The notes beneath the pieces were generated by a model. That model saw nothing but the letters and a program-made list of their open reading frames with translations. It had not been told where the DNA came from and did not search any database. A stretch of 64,000 nucleotides of DNA, taken from assembly GCF_003493605.1 (NCBI RefSeq), contig NZ_QQKA01000011.1, positions 1 through 64,000 on the forward strand, written 5' to 3'. Below are positions 19,089-27,762 of this stretch, in pieces. The translations under genes were made by a program, and so were the position numbers. The stretch comes from Haemophilus haemolyticus. GTDB lineage: Bacteria > Pseudomonadota > Gammaproteobacteria > Enterobacterales > Pasteurellaceae. Position 1 is the stretch's first letter; every line of letters starts with the position of its first letter.

Positions 19089-20855
19089 ATGATGCGTACA
19101 CATTATTGCGGAGCATTAAACCGTAACAATATCGGACAAGATGTAACATTAAGCGGTTGGGTTCACCGCCGTCGTGATTTAGGTGGCTTAATTTTTATTG
19201 ATATGCGCGATCGTGATGGCGTTGTGCAAGTTTGTTTTGATCCGAAATATCAAGATGCATTGACAGCGGCTGCGGGTTTACGGAACGAATTTTGTATCCA
19301 AATTAAAGGCGAAGTGATTGCACGTCCTGAAAACCAAATCAATAAAAATATGGCGACAGGCGAAGTGGAAGTGTTAGCGAAAGAATTGCGTGTTTACAAT
19401 GCTTCTGATGTGTTACCTCTCGACTTTAACCAAAACAATACGGAAGAACAACGTTTAAAATATCGTTATTTAGATTTACGTCGCCCAGAAATGGCTCAAC
19501 GTTTGAAAACCCGTGCGAAAATTACCAGTTTTGTACGTCGTTTCATGGATGATAATGGTTTCCTTGATATTGAAACCCCAATGCTTACTAAAGCAACACC
19601 AGAAGGTGCGCGTGACTATTTAGTACCAAGCCGTGTGCATAAAGGCAAATTCTATGCATTGCCACAGTCTCCACAGCTTTTCAAACAGCTTTTAATGATG
19701 TCTGGTTTTGACCGTTATTATCAAATTGTGAAATGTTTCCGTGATGAAGACTTACGTGCAGACCGTCAGCCTGAGTTTACTCAAATCGATGTGGAAACCT
19801 CTTTCTTAACTGCGCCAGAAGTACGCGAAATTATGGAACGTATGGTGCACGGCTTATGGCTTGATACCATTGGTGTAGATTTAGGTAAATTCCCAGTGAT
19901 GACTTGGCAAGAAGCAATGCGTCGTTTCGGTTCTGATAAACCGGATTTGCGTAACCCATTAGAAATGGTTGATGTAGCTGATATCGTCAAAGGCATTGAT
20001 TTTAAAGTGTTTAATGAGCCAGCCAACAATCCAAATGGCCGTGTTACCGTAATTCGTGTACCAAATGGAACAGATATTACACGTAAACAAATTGATGAAT
20101 ATACACAATTTGTCGGTATTTATGGTGCGAAAGGTTTGGCTTGGGCGAAAGTAAACGACATCAATGCTGGCCTTGAAGGCGTACAAAGCCCGATTGCGAA
20201 ATTCTTAAATGAAGATGTATGGAAAGCGTTAGCAGAACGTGTGAAAGCCCAAACTGGCGATATCTTATTCTTCGGTGCAGATAAATGGCAAACCACCACT
20301 GATGCAATGGGTGCGTTACGTTTGAAATTAGGTCGTGATCTTGGTTTAACTCGTTTAGATGAGTGGCAACCACTTTGGGTGATTGATTTCCCAATGTTTG
20401 AACGTGATGAAGAGGGTAATCTTGCAGCAATGCACCACCCATTTACGTCGCCAAAAGATTTTAGCCCAGAGCAATTAGAAGCCGATCCGACAAGTGCGGT
20501 AGCAAATGCTTACGATATGGTGATCAATGGCTACGAAGTGGGCGGTGGTTCAGTACGTATTTTCGATCCGAAAATGCAACAAACGGTATTCCGCATTCTT
20601 GGTATCAACGAACAAGAACAACGTGAAAAATTTGGTTTCTTATTAGATGCGTTAAAATTCGGTACACCGCCACATGCCGGTTTAGCATTTGGTTTAGACC
20701 GTTTAACCATGCTTTTAACTGGAACGGAAAACATTCGCGATGTGATTGCTTTCCCTAAAACTACTGCTGCAGCGTGCTTGATGACCGAGGCACCTAGCTT
20801 TGCGAATCCGCAGGCGTTAGCGGAGTTGAGTATTGCAGTGACTAAAGCTGAATAA
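19089..20855 (+). CDS. aspS: Aspartyl-tRNA synthetase
   Basis: Class II synthetase, 588 residues from the ATG at 19089 ([19 protein letters not shown]). A TTG two codons upstream is in frame but has no advantage. The OB-fold anticodon domain has [20 protein letters not shown]. The catalytic domain has motif 2 [20 protein letters not shown] and motif 3 GLAFGLDRL, with the bacterial insertion between them. It heads a cluster which in E. coli continues directly with nudB-yebC-ruvC; here two unrelated membrane-protein genes intervene. Confidence 0.97.
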   Translation: MMRTHYCGALNRNNIGQDVTLSGWVHRRRDLGGLIFIDMRDRDGVVQVCFDPKYQDALTAAAGLRNEFCIQIKGEVIARPENQINKNMATGEVEVLAKELRVYNASDVLPLDFNQNNTEEQRLKYRYLDLRRPEMAQRLKTRAKITSFVRRFMDDNGFLDIETPMLTKATPEGARDYLVPSRVHKGKFYALPQSPQLFKQLLMMSGFDRYYQIVKCFRDEDLRADRQPEFTQIDVETSFLTAPEVREIMERMVHGLWLDTIGVDLGKFPVMTWQEAMRRFGSDKPDLRNPLEMVDVADIVKGIDFKVFNEPANNPNGRVTVIRVPNGTDITRKQIDEYTQFVGIYGAKGLAWAKVNDINAGLEGVQSPIAKFLNEDVWKALAERVKAQTGDILFFGADKWQTTTDAMGALRLKLGRDLGLTRLDEWQPLWVIDFPMFERDEEGNLAAMHHPFTSPKDFSPEQLEADPTSAVANAYDMVINGYEVGGGSVRIFDPKMQQTVFRILGINEQEQREKFGFLLDALKFGTPPHAGLAFGLDRLTMLLTGTENIRDVIAFPKTTAAACLMTEAPSFANPQALAELSIAVTKAE

Positions 20856-20885
20856 TTTTGCTAATATTTAAAAATAAAGAAAGTA

Positions 20886-20912
20886 AGTGCGGCCAATTGG
20901 GGCCGCATTTTT
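20886..20912 (+). terminator. Terminator of aspS
   Basis: TGCGGCC (20888-20894) and GGCCGCA (20901-20907) form a 7-base GC-rich stem with a 6-base loop, followed by TTTTT. The left arm is a one-base variant of the uptake signal (AAGTGCGGC). Confidence 0.85.
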
Positions 20913-20928
20913 GTGTTAGAGAGAATAT

Positions 20929-21747
20929 ATGAATATTGAATATAAAATTAGAAATATTTCTACGGCAATTTTAGTTATTGCAACCGCAATTTTTATTAAT
21001 CTTATTTATTCACAAATGGCAGGGCTAGGTTCTTCTGTATGGAGAGTTTATGATTACTATTCTGTAACAGACTTTATTTTTCCGGTATGTCTGTTTATTT
21101 CTGCTTTTTCTATAAGGAATGGGCATAGTTGGGGAAAATGGTTATATGCTGGGTATGCCATGACAGGAATCTTTTTTAGCATTGGGGTTAGTTTAGAACA
21201 TAACCTAATGCAGTATACTTTTATGCGACCAGAAATGTTATCTTCAGTTGTATTCGTTATACTTTTCATTTTTTTCTTAATTTCGATTAAAGTTCTTTTT
21301 TCAAAAGAAGCTAGTCGTTTTTTTGGTGATAAAAGTCTTAATGTTAATGAAATTGGTAAAAGACCCTTGTTGCTAACAATAGCTTCTATTTGTGGTTTTA
21401 TTTTGGCTATTTATTGGGGAGCCAGTGTTTTAAGCGAACATTACATTATTGATGGATTTTTCTTTTTAAGACCCTTTTCTTTTTTCTTTGGTGTTTTTAG
21501 TTCTTATGTCTTAATGCTAGTGCTTTCTATTGGTTTTTTCTTAGGGAAAAAATGGGCTAGAACATTATATGTGGTTAGAGGAATAGCATTCTTTTTTGTG
21601 GCATTAATAAATTTTTTAGAATTAACAGTAAATAATCCATTTAATGAGATTCAAGAGCAATTCTATTTGCTTCTATCCAATCTTATGGTGCTTTGCATAT
21701 ATTTATATGTGTTGTATAACAAGAAAAGTAATGAGTATTTTCATTAA
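20929..21747 (+). CDS. Membrane protein of unknown function with two homologous halves
   Basis: I do not recognise this 272-residue protein. It has about eight hydrophobic segments and looks like a tandem duplication. In each half, a Gly/Lys-Trp-x-LY segment (GHSWGKWLYAGYAMTGIFF near 65; GKKWARTLYVVRGIAFFFV near 205) is followed by a Glu/Asn loop and a terminal helix ending in Ser-x-Glu (LFSKEASRFF; NKKSNEYF). The gene is more AT-rich than its neighbours, uses many TTT/ATT/TTA codons and holds no uptake signal. It is inserted between aspS and the nudB-ruv cluster with its own terminator, which suggests a later arrival. Confidence 0.75.
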   Translation: MNIEYKIRNISTAILVIATAIFINLIYSQMAGLGSSVWRVYDYYSVTDFIFPVCLFISAFSIRNGHSWGKWLYAGYAMTGIFFSIGVSLEHNLMQYTFMRPEMLSSVVFVILFIFFLISIKVLFSKEASRFFGDKSLNVNEIGKRPLLLTIASICGFILAIYWGASVLSEHYIIDGFFFLRPFSFFFGVFSSYVLMLVLSIGFFLGKKWARTLYVVRGIAFFFVALINFLELTVNNPFNEIQEQFYLLLSNLMVLCIYLYVLYNKKSNEYFH

Positions 21748-21788
21748 ATAGTAAATCCACAATGTCGGTATTACGAGAATATATGTAG

Positions 21789-21817
21789 ATCCCTAAAATT
21801 CTATTTTAGGGATTTTT
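21789..21817 (+). terminator. Terminator of the duplicated membrane protein gene
   Basis: ATCCCTAAAAT (21789-21799) and ATTTTAGGGAT (21803-21813) form a perfect stem with loop TCT, followed by TTTT. Confidence 0.85.
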
Positions 21818-21820
21818 GAA

Positions 21821-21868
21821 AAAGAAAGTGAGGTCAAAAATTCAACCAATTTTGACCGCACTTTCTTT
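21821..21868. repeat. Long dyad with one intact and one degenerate uptake signal
   Basis: AAAGAAAGTGAGGTCAAAA (21821-21839) pairs with TTTTGACCGCACTTTCTTT (21850-21868), 18 of 19 positions. The right arm carries an intact minus-strand uptake signal; the left arm has AAGTGAGGT, one base off. It may work as a second terminator. Confidence 0.7.
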
Positions 21869-22087
21869 TGTTGAAAAAATTTTATTCACTTAAATACATC
21901 CGTTTTTGGGTATGAATACTGGGGAAATTTATTTGTTTTGGAGTTATATTCTGAAATTTAAAAAAATAATTAGGTTTTTATTTTTTATTAGTGCTTTTAG
22001 GTGGATTTTATTTGCTTTACTCAAGGATAAAATTCTATTATAAATGAGGTCTTTTCGATTTATGATTAATTTATAAGAGAACATTTT

Positions 22088-23356
22088 ATGGGTGAAGTTT
22101 CAACTCCAGTAGAAAAATCAACATGGGCGAGTAAATTCTCTGCCTTAGGCCCCGGAATCGTCATGGCATCTGCAGCTGTTGGTGGTTCGCATATTATTGC
22201 ATCTACCCAAGCTGGTGCGATCTATGGTTGGGAATTAGTGAGCATTGTTATTCTTGCTAACTTATTTAAATATCCTTTCTTCCGTTTCGGTGTTCAATAT
22301 ACCCTAGATACGGGTAATACCTTGTTAGAAGGTTACCGTCAAAAAGGGAAGTTCTACCTTTGGTTATTCCTTGCTTTAAACGTTTTTGCCACAGTAATTA
22401 ATACTGCTGCAGTGGGATTATTAACGGCCGCAATTTTAACCTTCATTACGCCAATTCCTCTACCAATGCCAGTATTAAGCTCATTAGTGATTCTTGTAAC
22501 AACCAGCATTTTATTGTTGGGTAAATATCGTTTATTAGATAGTTTATCGAAAATCATCATGATTGCTTTAACGGTAACAACCGTGAGCGCTGTCGTGATT
22601 GCTTTTATGCGTAATGGTATCAATGGCGTAGCCACACCTGATTTTGTAGCGCCTTCTCCATGGGAATTAAGTAAATTAGCGTTTTTAGTGGCCTTAATGG
22701 GCTGGATGCCTGCACCAATTGAAATTTCTGCTGTTAACTCTATGTGGGTGGTGGCAAAACGTCGTCTAACGAAAGTATCTTATGAAGATGGTTTATTTGA
22801 CTTCAACGTGGGTTATATCGGTACAGCAATTTTAGCTGTCGTATTTTTAGCGCTTGGTGCATTGGTGCAATATGGTTCTCCTGAAACCGTAGAGATGGTT
22901 GGCGGAAAATATATCGCACAACTTATCAATATGTATGCAAGTATTATCGGTGAATGGTCTCGCTTATTAATTGCAGTCATTGCGTTCATGTGCATGTTTG
23001 GAACAACAATTACGGTAATTGATGGTTATTCTCGTACCAATATTGAAGCCGTGCGTATCTTGTTTGGTAAACAAGAAAGCTCTGTGAGAATTCTTAATAT
23101 CGGCATGATTTTAGCAGCGTTGTCTGGCTTAGCGATTATTTTCTACTTCAATAATGCTGTGGGTCCAATGCTGAAATTCGCGATGATTGCTTCATTTGTT
23201 TCTGCACCAATCTTTGCTTGGTTGAATTTATCTCTGACTAAGCACGCGAAACATAGTGTAAAAGGCGGCTTATTGTGGTTATCCCTTATCGGTTTATTCT
23301 ACTTAACCGCCTTTGCAGGCTTGTTTATCGCCCAACAAGCTGGCTGGTTAAACTAA
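22088..23356 (+). CDS. Nramp-related divalent metal transporter family protein, divergent metal site
   Basis: 422 residues, eleven hydrophobic segments. The start of segment 1 (GPGIVMASAAVGGSHIIAST) and the QAGAIYGWELV that follows align with the Nramp (MntH) fold. The metal-binding DPGN of true Nramp proteins is replaced by GGSH. In segment 6 the usual MPHN is MPAPIEISAVNS. The methionine is kept but the Asp/Asn ligands are not. It probably belongs to a side branch with another substrate or mechanism. Single gene between terminators. Confidence 0.75.
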   Translation: MGEVSTPVEKSTWASKFSALGPGIVMASAAVGGSHIIASTQAGAIYGWELVSIVILANLFKYPFFRFGVQYTLDTGNTLLEGYRQKGKFYLWLFLALNVFATVINTAAVGLLTAAILTFITPIPLPMPVLSSLVILVTTSILLLGKYRLLDSLSKIIMIALTVTTVSAVVIAFMRNGINGVATPDFVAPSPWELSKLAFLVALMGWMPAPIEISAVNSMWVVAKRRLTKVSYEDGLFDFNVGYIGTAILAVVFLALGALVQYGSPETVEMVGGKYIAQLINMYASIIGEWSRLLIAVIAFMCMFGTTITVIDGYSRTNIEAVRILFGKQESSVRILNIGMILAALSGLAIIFYFNNAVGPMLKFAMIASFVSAPIFAWLNLSLTKHAKHSVKGGLLWLSLIGLFYLTAFAGLFIAQQAGWLN

Positions 23357-23368
23357 AATAATTGAGAT

Positions 23369-23407
23369 AATTACCGCACTTTAGTTTTAAAGTGCGGTAA
23401 TTTTTTT
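23369..23407 (+). terminator. Terminator formed by an inverted pair of uptake signals
   Basis: AATTACCGCACTTT (23369-23382) and AAAGTGCGGTAATT (23389-23402) are a perfect 14-base stem with loop AGTTTT, followed by TTTTT. Each arm is a complete uptake signal. Confidence 0.92.
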
Positions 23408-23457
23408 GAAAGTTTTTAGTAGAAAAGGTATGATGCTGCCCATTCTCAATTATGTAG

Positions 23458-23910
23458 ATGACGAGCTTGAAATATAAAAATAATCAATCGGTTCTCGTGG
23501 TAATTTATGCGGAAAGCACGTATCGCATTCTGATGCTCCAGCGCCAAGATGATCCTGATTTTTGGCAGTCTGTTACTGGCACCATTGAACGTGGTGAAAC
23601 ACCAAAAAACACAGCAATTCGTGAGCTTTGGGAAGAAGTGCGGTTAGAAATTTCAGAAAATTCCACCGCACTTTTTGATTGCAAAGAGAGCATAGAGTTT
23701 GAAATTTTTCCACATTTCCGATATAAATACGCACCGAATGTGACGCATTGCCGTGAACATTGGTTTTTATTGGCAATGGAGCAAGAATTCAAACCAATAT
23801 TAAGTGAGCATTTGGCATATCAATGGGTTTCTCCTGAAAAAGCAATCCAAATGACAAAATCTTCCAATAATGCGGAAGCAATTAGAAAATATATTCTTAA
23901 AGATAAATAG
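23458..23910 (+). CDS. nudB: Dihydroneopterin triphosphate diphosphatase NudB
   Basis: 150-residue Nudix hydrolase that removes pyrophosphate from dihydroneopterin triphosphate in folate synthesis. The Nudix box GTIERGETPKNTAIRELWEE fits GX5EX7REUXEE. Flanking LMLQRQDDPDFWQSVTG and FEIFPHFRYKYAPNVTHCREHWF match NudB specifically. It lies 12 bases before yebC. The ribosome binding site is poor. Confidence 0.92.
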   Translation: MTSLKYKNNQSVLVVIYAESTYRILMLQRQDDPDFWQSVTGTIERGETPKNTAIRELWEEVRLEISENSTALFDCKESIEFEIFPHFRYKYAPNVTHCREHWFLLAMEQEFKPILSEHLAYQWVSPEKAIQMTKSSNNAEAIRKYILKDK

Positions 23911-23922
23911 AAGGAAAACAAC

Positions 23923-24663
23923 ATGGCAGGCCATAGTAAGTGGGCTAATATTAAACACCGCAAAGCAGCACAAGATGCTCAACGCGGTAAAATTTTTACT
24001 AAATTAATTCGTGAACTTGTTACCGCAGCTAAAATTGGTGGTGGCGATGTGAGTGCTAACCCGCGTTTACGTGCAGCAGTAGATAAAGCACTTAGTAACA
24101 ATATGACGCGCGATACTATCAACCGCGCTATTGATCGTGGTGTAGGCGGTGGCGATGACACCAATATGGAAACCAAAATCTATGAAGGTTATGGCCCAGG
24201 TGGTACAGCGGTTATGGTTGAATGTTTAAGTGATAATGCAAACCGCACCATTTCACAGGTTCGCCCAAGTTTTACCAAATGTGGTGGTAACTTGGGAACA
24301 GAAGGTTCTGTTGGTTATTTATTTAGCAAAAAAGGTTTAATCTTAATCGCAGAAGCGGACGAAGATGCATTAACTGAAGCGGCTATCGAAGCTGGCGCTG
24401 ACGATATTCAACCACAAGATGATGGTTCATTTGAAATCTATACTGCTTGGGAAGATTTAGGTTCAGTTCGTGATGGCATTGAAGCAGCGGGCTTTAAAGT
24501 ACAAGAAGCTGAAGTAACGATGATTCCATCAACAACCGTTGATCTTGATATTGAAACTGCACCAAAATTACTTCGTTTAATTGATATGTTGGAAGATTGT
24601 GATGACGTACAAAACGTATATCACAACGGTGAAATCAGTGACGAAGTGGCATCTCAGCTTTAA
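23923..24663 (+). CDS. yebC: YebC/TACO1-family protein
   Basis: 246 residues, starting [20 protein letters not shown] as in nearly all family members. The family was long annotated as a transcriptional regulator; recent work links members to relief of ribosome stalling at proline-rich stretches. Acidic central and C-terminal domains are intact ([21 protein letters not shown] broken across residues 85-105). AAGGAA precedes the ATG. Cluster nudB-yebC-ruvC as in E. coli. Confidence 0.95.
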   Translation: MAGHSKWANIKHRKAAQDAQRGKIFTKLIRELVTAAKIGGGDVSANPRLRAAVDKALSNNMTRDTINRAIDRGVGGGDDTNMETKIYEGYGPGGTAVMVECLSDNANRTISQVRPSFTKCGGNLGTEGSVGYLFSKKGLILIAEADEDALTEAAIEAGADDIQPQDDGSFEIYTAWEDLGSVRDGIEAAGFKVQEAEVTMIPSTTVDLDIETAPKLLRLIDMLEDCDDVQNVYHNGEISDEVASQL

Positions 24664-24672
24664 TGATGCAAT

Positions 24673-24700
24673 AAATGGGTAATTTAATTACCCATTTTTT
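24673..24700 (+). terminator. Terminator between yebC and ruvC
   Basis: AAATGGGTAA (24673-24682) and TTACCCATTT (24688-24697) with loop TTTAA, followed by TTT. It separates ruvCAB transcription from the nudB-yebC unit, at least partly. Confidence 0.8.
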
Positions 24701-24709
24701 ATAGAAATT

Positions 24710-25282
24710 ATGAGCATTATTTTAGGTATTGACCCCGGCTCTCGCGTAACTGGTTATGGTGTGATTCGCCAAACTGGGAGACATTTGGAATATCTTGGCA
24801 GTGGCGCAATTCGTACTCAAGTTGAAGATTTACCAACCCGTTTGAAACGCATTTATGCTGGAGTAACTGAAATTATCACGCAATTTCAACCTGATATGTT
24901 TGCGATTGAGCAAGTGTTTATGGCGAAGAATGCGGATTCAGCTTTGAAACTCGGGCAGGCTCGTGGTACGGCGATTGTTGCAGCGGTAAATCATGATTTA
25001 CCTGTTTTTGAATATGCCGCACGTTTAGTAAAGCAAACGGTTGTAGGCATTGGCTCCGCAGATAAAGTGCAAGTGCAGGAAATGGTGACTCGTATTTTGA
25101 AGTTGTCAGATAAACCTCAAGCCGATGCCGCGGATGCGTTGGCCATCGCGATTACACATGCGCATTCTATTCAACATTCTTTACATATTGCCAATTCTGT
25201 GAAAATGACAGAAACGCAAGAAAAAATGACCACACTTTTAAAGACCAGATATAGCCGAGGACGCTTTAGATTAAAAATTTAA
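24710..25282 (+). CDS. ruvC: Holliday junction resolvase RuvC
   Basis: 190-residue RNase H-fold endonuclease that cuts Holliday junctions made mobile by RuvAB. Catalytic acids are visible: Asp7 in [12 protein letters not shown], Glu in FAIEQVF, and the pair in [15 protein letters not shown]. The C-terminal tail is about 17 residues longer than in E. coli and basic ([12 protein letters not shown]). It is followed by its own weak terminator and then ruvAB. Confidence 0.96.
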   Translation: MSIILGIDPGSRVTGYGVIRQTGRHLEYLGSGAIRTQVEDLPTRLKRIYAGVTEIITQFQPDMFAIEQVFMAKNADSALKLGQARGTAIVAAVNHDLPVFEYAARLVKQTVVGIGSADKVQVQEMVTRILKLSDKPQADAADALAIAITHAHSIQHSLHIANSVKMTETQEKMTTLLKTRYSRGRFRLKI

Positions 25283-25305
25283 CTGGATGTTCGTCCAGTT
25301 TTATT
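25281..25305 (+). terminator. Terminator after ruvC
   Basis: AACTGGA (25281-25287) and TCCAGTT (25294-25300) with loop TGTTCG, then TTATTTTATT. The T-run is interrupted, so some read-through into ruvAB is likely. Confidence 0.65.
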
Positions 25306-25344
25306 TTATTCTATGTGTTAAGTTTTTTATCATTCGGAAGAATT

Positions 25345-25959
25345 ATGATCGGTCTCTTACAAGGCATTCTTTTAGAAAAACAACCTCCAGAAATTTTACT
25401 TAATGTTCAAGGCGTAGGCTATGAATTGCTTTTGCCTATGACGAGTTTCTATGATTTGCCAGAAATCGGGCAAGAGACTACTTTATTCACCCATCTTGTT
25501 GTTCGGGAAGATGCTCATTTACTCTTTGGATTTGCCCAGAAAACAGACCGCACTTTATTTCGTGAATTAATTAAAACAAATGGGGTGGGGCCTAAATTAG
25601 CCTTAGCGATTTTATCCGCCATGTCGGTCGAACAATTTGCTTATGCAATTGAGAGGGAAGAGCTTTCTAAACTCACCAAAATTCCTGGTGTGGGTAAAAA
25701 AACAGCTGAACGTTTGTTAGTTGAGCTCAAAGGTAAATTTAAAGGCGTAAAACAAAGCGATTTCTTTGTAGAAAGTACTCATATTCCGTCAGTTCCATCT
25801 ATTGAATCGCGTGTAGAAAATTCATCTGATGAAGCTATTTCAGCCTTGATTGCTTTAGGTTATAAACCTTCAGAAGCAGAAAAAATGGTGAAACGAGTTG
25901 CTAAGCCAGAATTAACCAGTGAACAAGTTATCCGCGAAGCTTTAAAAGCCGCACTGTAG
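25345..25959 (+). CDS. ruvA: Holliday junction DNA helicase subunit RuvA
   Basis: 204 residues from the ATG at 25345 ([20 protein letters not shown]). A TTG ten codons upstream is in frame but lies directly after the ruvC terminator. Tetrameric junction-binding protein: N-terminal OB domain, two helix-hairpin-helix motifs ([13 protein letters not shown] and [19 protein letters not shown]) and the flexible C-terminal RuvB-binding domain ([20 protein letters not shown]). It is followed 7 bases on by ruvB. Confidence 0.96.
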   Translation: MIGLLQGILLEKQPPEILLNVQGVGYELLLPMTSFYDLPEIGQETTLFTHLVVREDAHLLFGFAQKTDRTLFRELIKTNGVGPKLALAILSAMSVEQFAYAIEREELSKLTKIPGVGKKTAERLLVELKGKFKGVKQSDFFVESTHIPSVPSIESRVENSSDEAISALIALGYKPSEAEKMVKRVAKPELTSEQVIREALKAAL

Positions 25960-25966
25960 GTTAGAC

Positions 25967-26974
25967 ATGATTGAAGCAGATAGAATTATTAGCGGGCAAG
26001 CTAAACTTGATGAAGATGTTATTGACCGCGCTATTCGTCCGAAATTATTAGCAGATTATGTTGGGCAGCCGCAAGTGCGCGAGCAAATGGATATTTTCAT
26101 CAAGGCAGCCAAACTACGTCAAGATGCCTTGGATCATTTATTGATTTTTGGCCCTCCAGGTTTGGGAAAAACAACGCTTGCTAATATTGTGGCAAATGAA
26201 ATGGGCGTGAATATTCGTACGACATCAGGACCTGTATTGGAAAAAGCGGGAGATTTAGCCGCAATGCTAACCAATCTTGAACCGCATGATGTGTTATTTA
26301 TTGATGAAATTCATCGACTTTCCCCTGCTATTGAAGAAGTTCTTTATCCAGCAATGGAAGACTATCAATTGGATATTATGATTGGTGAGGGGCCAGCCGC
26401 TCGTTCTATTAAATTAGATTTGCCACCTTTTACTTTGGTTGGCGCAACGACTAGAGCTGGCTCGTTGACTTCGCCATTGCGTGATCGTTTTGGTATTGTG
26501 CAACGTTTGGAATTTTATTCTGTAGAAGATTTAACATCTATCGTTGCAAGAAGTGCGGGGTGTTTGAATCTTGAATTAGAACAGCAAGCCGCTTTTGAGG
26601 TGGCTCGTCGTTCACGAGGCACGCCTCGAATTGCAAACCGTTTATTACGACGCGTGCGTGATTATGCAGATGTGCGTAATGGGGGCGTAATTTCTGTAGA
26701 TGTGGCAAAACAAGCGCTTTCAATGTTGGATGTAGATGATGCTGGATTTGATTATTTAGATAGAAAATTATTGTCTGCAGTTATTGAGCGTTTTGACGGC
26801 GGGCCAGTAGGACTGGATAACCTTGCTGCTGCAATCGGTGAAGAACGCGATACCATTGAAGATGTCTTAGAGCCTTATTTGATTCAACAGGGGTTTCTAC
26901 AAAGAACGCCGCGTGGCCGTATCGCAACATCTCAAACTTATCGCCATTTCGGTCTGCAGAAATTATCAGACTAG
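25967..26974 (+). CDS. ruvB: Holliday junction branch-migration ATPase RuvB
   Basis: 335-residue AAA+ motor that pumps DNA through the RuvA-bound junction. It has Walker [12 protein letters not shown] near residue 63, Walker [13 protein letters not shown], sensor 1 VGATTRAG and sensor 2 in [19 protein letters not shown] winged-helix domain is at the C terminus ([13 protein letters not shown]). The length is within one residue of the E. coli enzyme. Confidence 0.97.
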   Translation: MIEADRIISGQAKLDEDVIDRAIRPKLLADYVGQPQVREQMDIFIKAAKLRQDALDHLLIFGPPGLGKTTLANIVANEMGVNIRTTSGPVLEKAGDLAAMLTNLEPHDVLFIDEIHRLSPAIEEVLYPAMEDYQLDIMIGEGPAARSIKLDLPPFTLVGATTRAGSLTSPLRDRFGIVQRLEFYSVEDLTSIVARSAGCLNLELEQQAAFEVARRSRGTPRIANRLLRRVRDYADVRNGGVISVDVAKQALSMLDVDDAGFDYLDRKLLSAVIERFDGGPVGLDNLAAAIGEERDTIEDVLEPYLIQQGFLQRTPRGRIATSQTYRHFGLQKLSD

Positions 26975-26990
26975 ATAAATTTAACCACTA

Positions 26991-27022
26991 AAAAAGCCTC
27001 ATTGTACTCAATAAGGCTTTTT
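26991..27022. terminator. Bidirectional terminator between ruvB and the 94-residue protein gene
   Basis: AAAAAGCCT (26991-26999) pairs with AGGCTTTTT (27014-27022), with an inner ATTG / CAAT. There are T-runs on both strands, and the two flanking genes converge on it. Confidence 0.85.
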
Positions 27023-27025
27023 TAA

Positions 27026-27310
27026 TTACTCACTATAACTTTTCAAGTTACTTAATTTTGCTAAACCTACTTCACAACTTTTTAACTGAGTCGCTAATTC
27101 CATTTGAAGAATTTGTTGTTTACTATGGTTTAACTTATTTTTAATTTTTCCTACCTGTGTATGTGTGCCAGGTTGTTTTTCTGCTTGAGCAATCAAATTC
27201 TCTGTTTCTTTAAATAGTTGTTCACATTGTTGTGGCAGAATATTTGATGCAAAAGTAGAGGTTGATACAGCAGAGAAAAGTGCGGTTAAAATAAGGAATG
27301 TTTTTTTCAT
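27026..27310 (-). CDS. Small secreted protein, unknown function (DUF5339-like)
   Basis: 94 residues with a clear signal peptide (MKKTFLILTALFSAVSTSTFA, cleavage probably after residue 21 or 22). The mature part is about 72 residues, helical and charged, with two Cys residues (QQCEQLFKE and LKSCEVGLAKL) that could form a disulfide in the periplasm. It resembles small Haemophilus periplasmic proteins grouped as DUF5339, but I am unsure of the number. The gene stands alone and ends at the shared terminator. Confidence 0.75.
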   Translation of the reverse strand: MKKTFLILTALFSAVSTSTFASNILPQQCEQLFKETENLIAQAEKQPGTHTQVGKIKNKLNHSKQQILQMELATQLKSCEVGLAKLSNLKSYSE

Positions 27311-27419
27311 TTTAAGTCCTTGTTTCTCTTTATTATGAAATCTAAAAATTAAACTAGGCGGGAAAATAGCAAAATATACTTAGTATGTCTAGCTTTTGAA
27401 GTCATTTATTGTTGTAAAT

Positions 27420-27435
27420 TGTGATAAGGATCACG
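27420..27435. promoter_or_regulatory. CRP-type site upstream of cydA
   Basis: TGTGATAAGGATCACG has both CRP half sites TGTGA and TCAC with the correct 6-base spacer. The inner GTGATAAGGATCAC also resembles an FNR palindrome, so either protein could bind. Confidence 0.6.
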
Positions 27436-27469
27436 TGTAACGTATATTTTTGTACAAAAAATAGCAAAA

Positions 27470-27483
27470 TTGATTTATATCAA
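27470..27483. promoter_or_regulatory. FNR site upstream of cydA
   Basis: TTGATTTATATCAA is an exact match to the FNR consensus TTGAT-N4-ATCAA. FNR control of the bd oxidase fits its role at low oxygen. Confidence 0.8.
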
Positions 27484-27529
27484 TTAAATTATTTTTAATA
27501 AATAATAGGTATTTTATATTTTATGTCAA

Positions 27530-27551
27530 AAATGTGATCTAGATATCGTTT
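27530..27551. promoter_or_regulatory. Partial CRP-type site between the FNR site and cydA
   Basis: AATGTGATCTAGATATCG keeps the left half and the TCTAGA centre of the best CRP sites, but its right half is changed (TATCG for TCACA). Binding is uncertain. Confidence 0.35.
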
Positions 27552-27762
27552 TTACTGTTTTTTATCCTTGTATTTAGTAGTAGAATACCCGCCAATTTGG
27601 CTTATCTCTATAATAATTGGTGTTTTTTAACTATTTGAGAATGATTATGTAGATAAACCAATTTAAACTTAACTAATTGGAGTTGAGTAATTAGGGATTA
27701 TTTAAGGCTTTGCCTTTTTAATCATCATTGGAACTAATGTTGTTTATACAGAGGAGTTGAGA

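Larger units (their letters stand above)
21748..22087. other. Intergenic region with two hairpins and an AT-rich promoter region
   Basis: The left part holds a terminator and a long dyad containing an uptake signal. The right part (about 21870-22087) is very AT-rich and presumably carries the promoter of the Nramp-like gene. No coding frame with a plausible ribosome binding site was found. Confidence 0.6.
27311..27762. other. Regulatory region upstream of cydA
   Basis: About 450 AT-rich bases with no coding frame. They contain a CRP-like site, a perfect FNR site and a second CRP-like half site, listed separately, and finish with GAGGAG before the cydA ATG. Confidence 0.7.

Noticed and set aside
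25315-25344. Upstream TTG extension of ruvA
   Set aside because: It adds ten residues not found in RuvA and lies immediately after the ruvC terminator.
27704-27719. Small hairpin AAGGC-TTT-GCCTT plus T's before cydA
   Set aside because: A five-base stem is too weak to call a terminator or attenuator, and no leader peptide accompanies it.
27757-27762. TTG start for cydA two codons upstream of the chosen ATG
   Set aside because: It touches the GAGGAG ribosome binding site; the ATG at 27763 has the correct spacing and family length.
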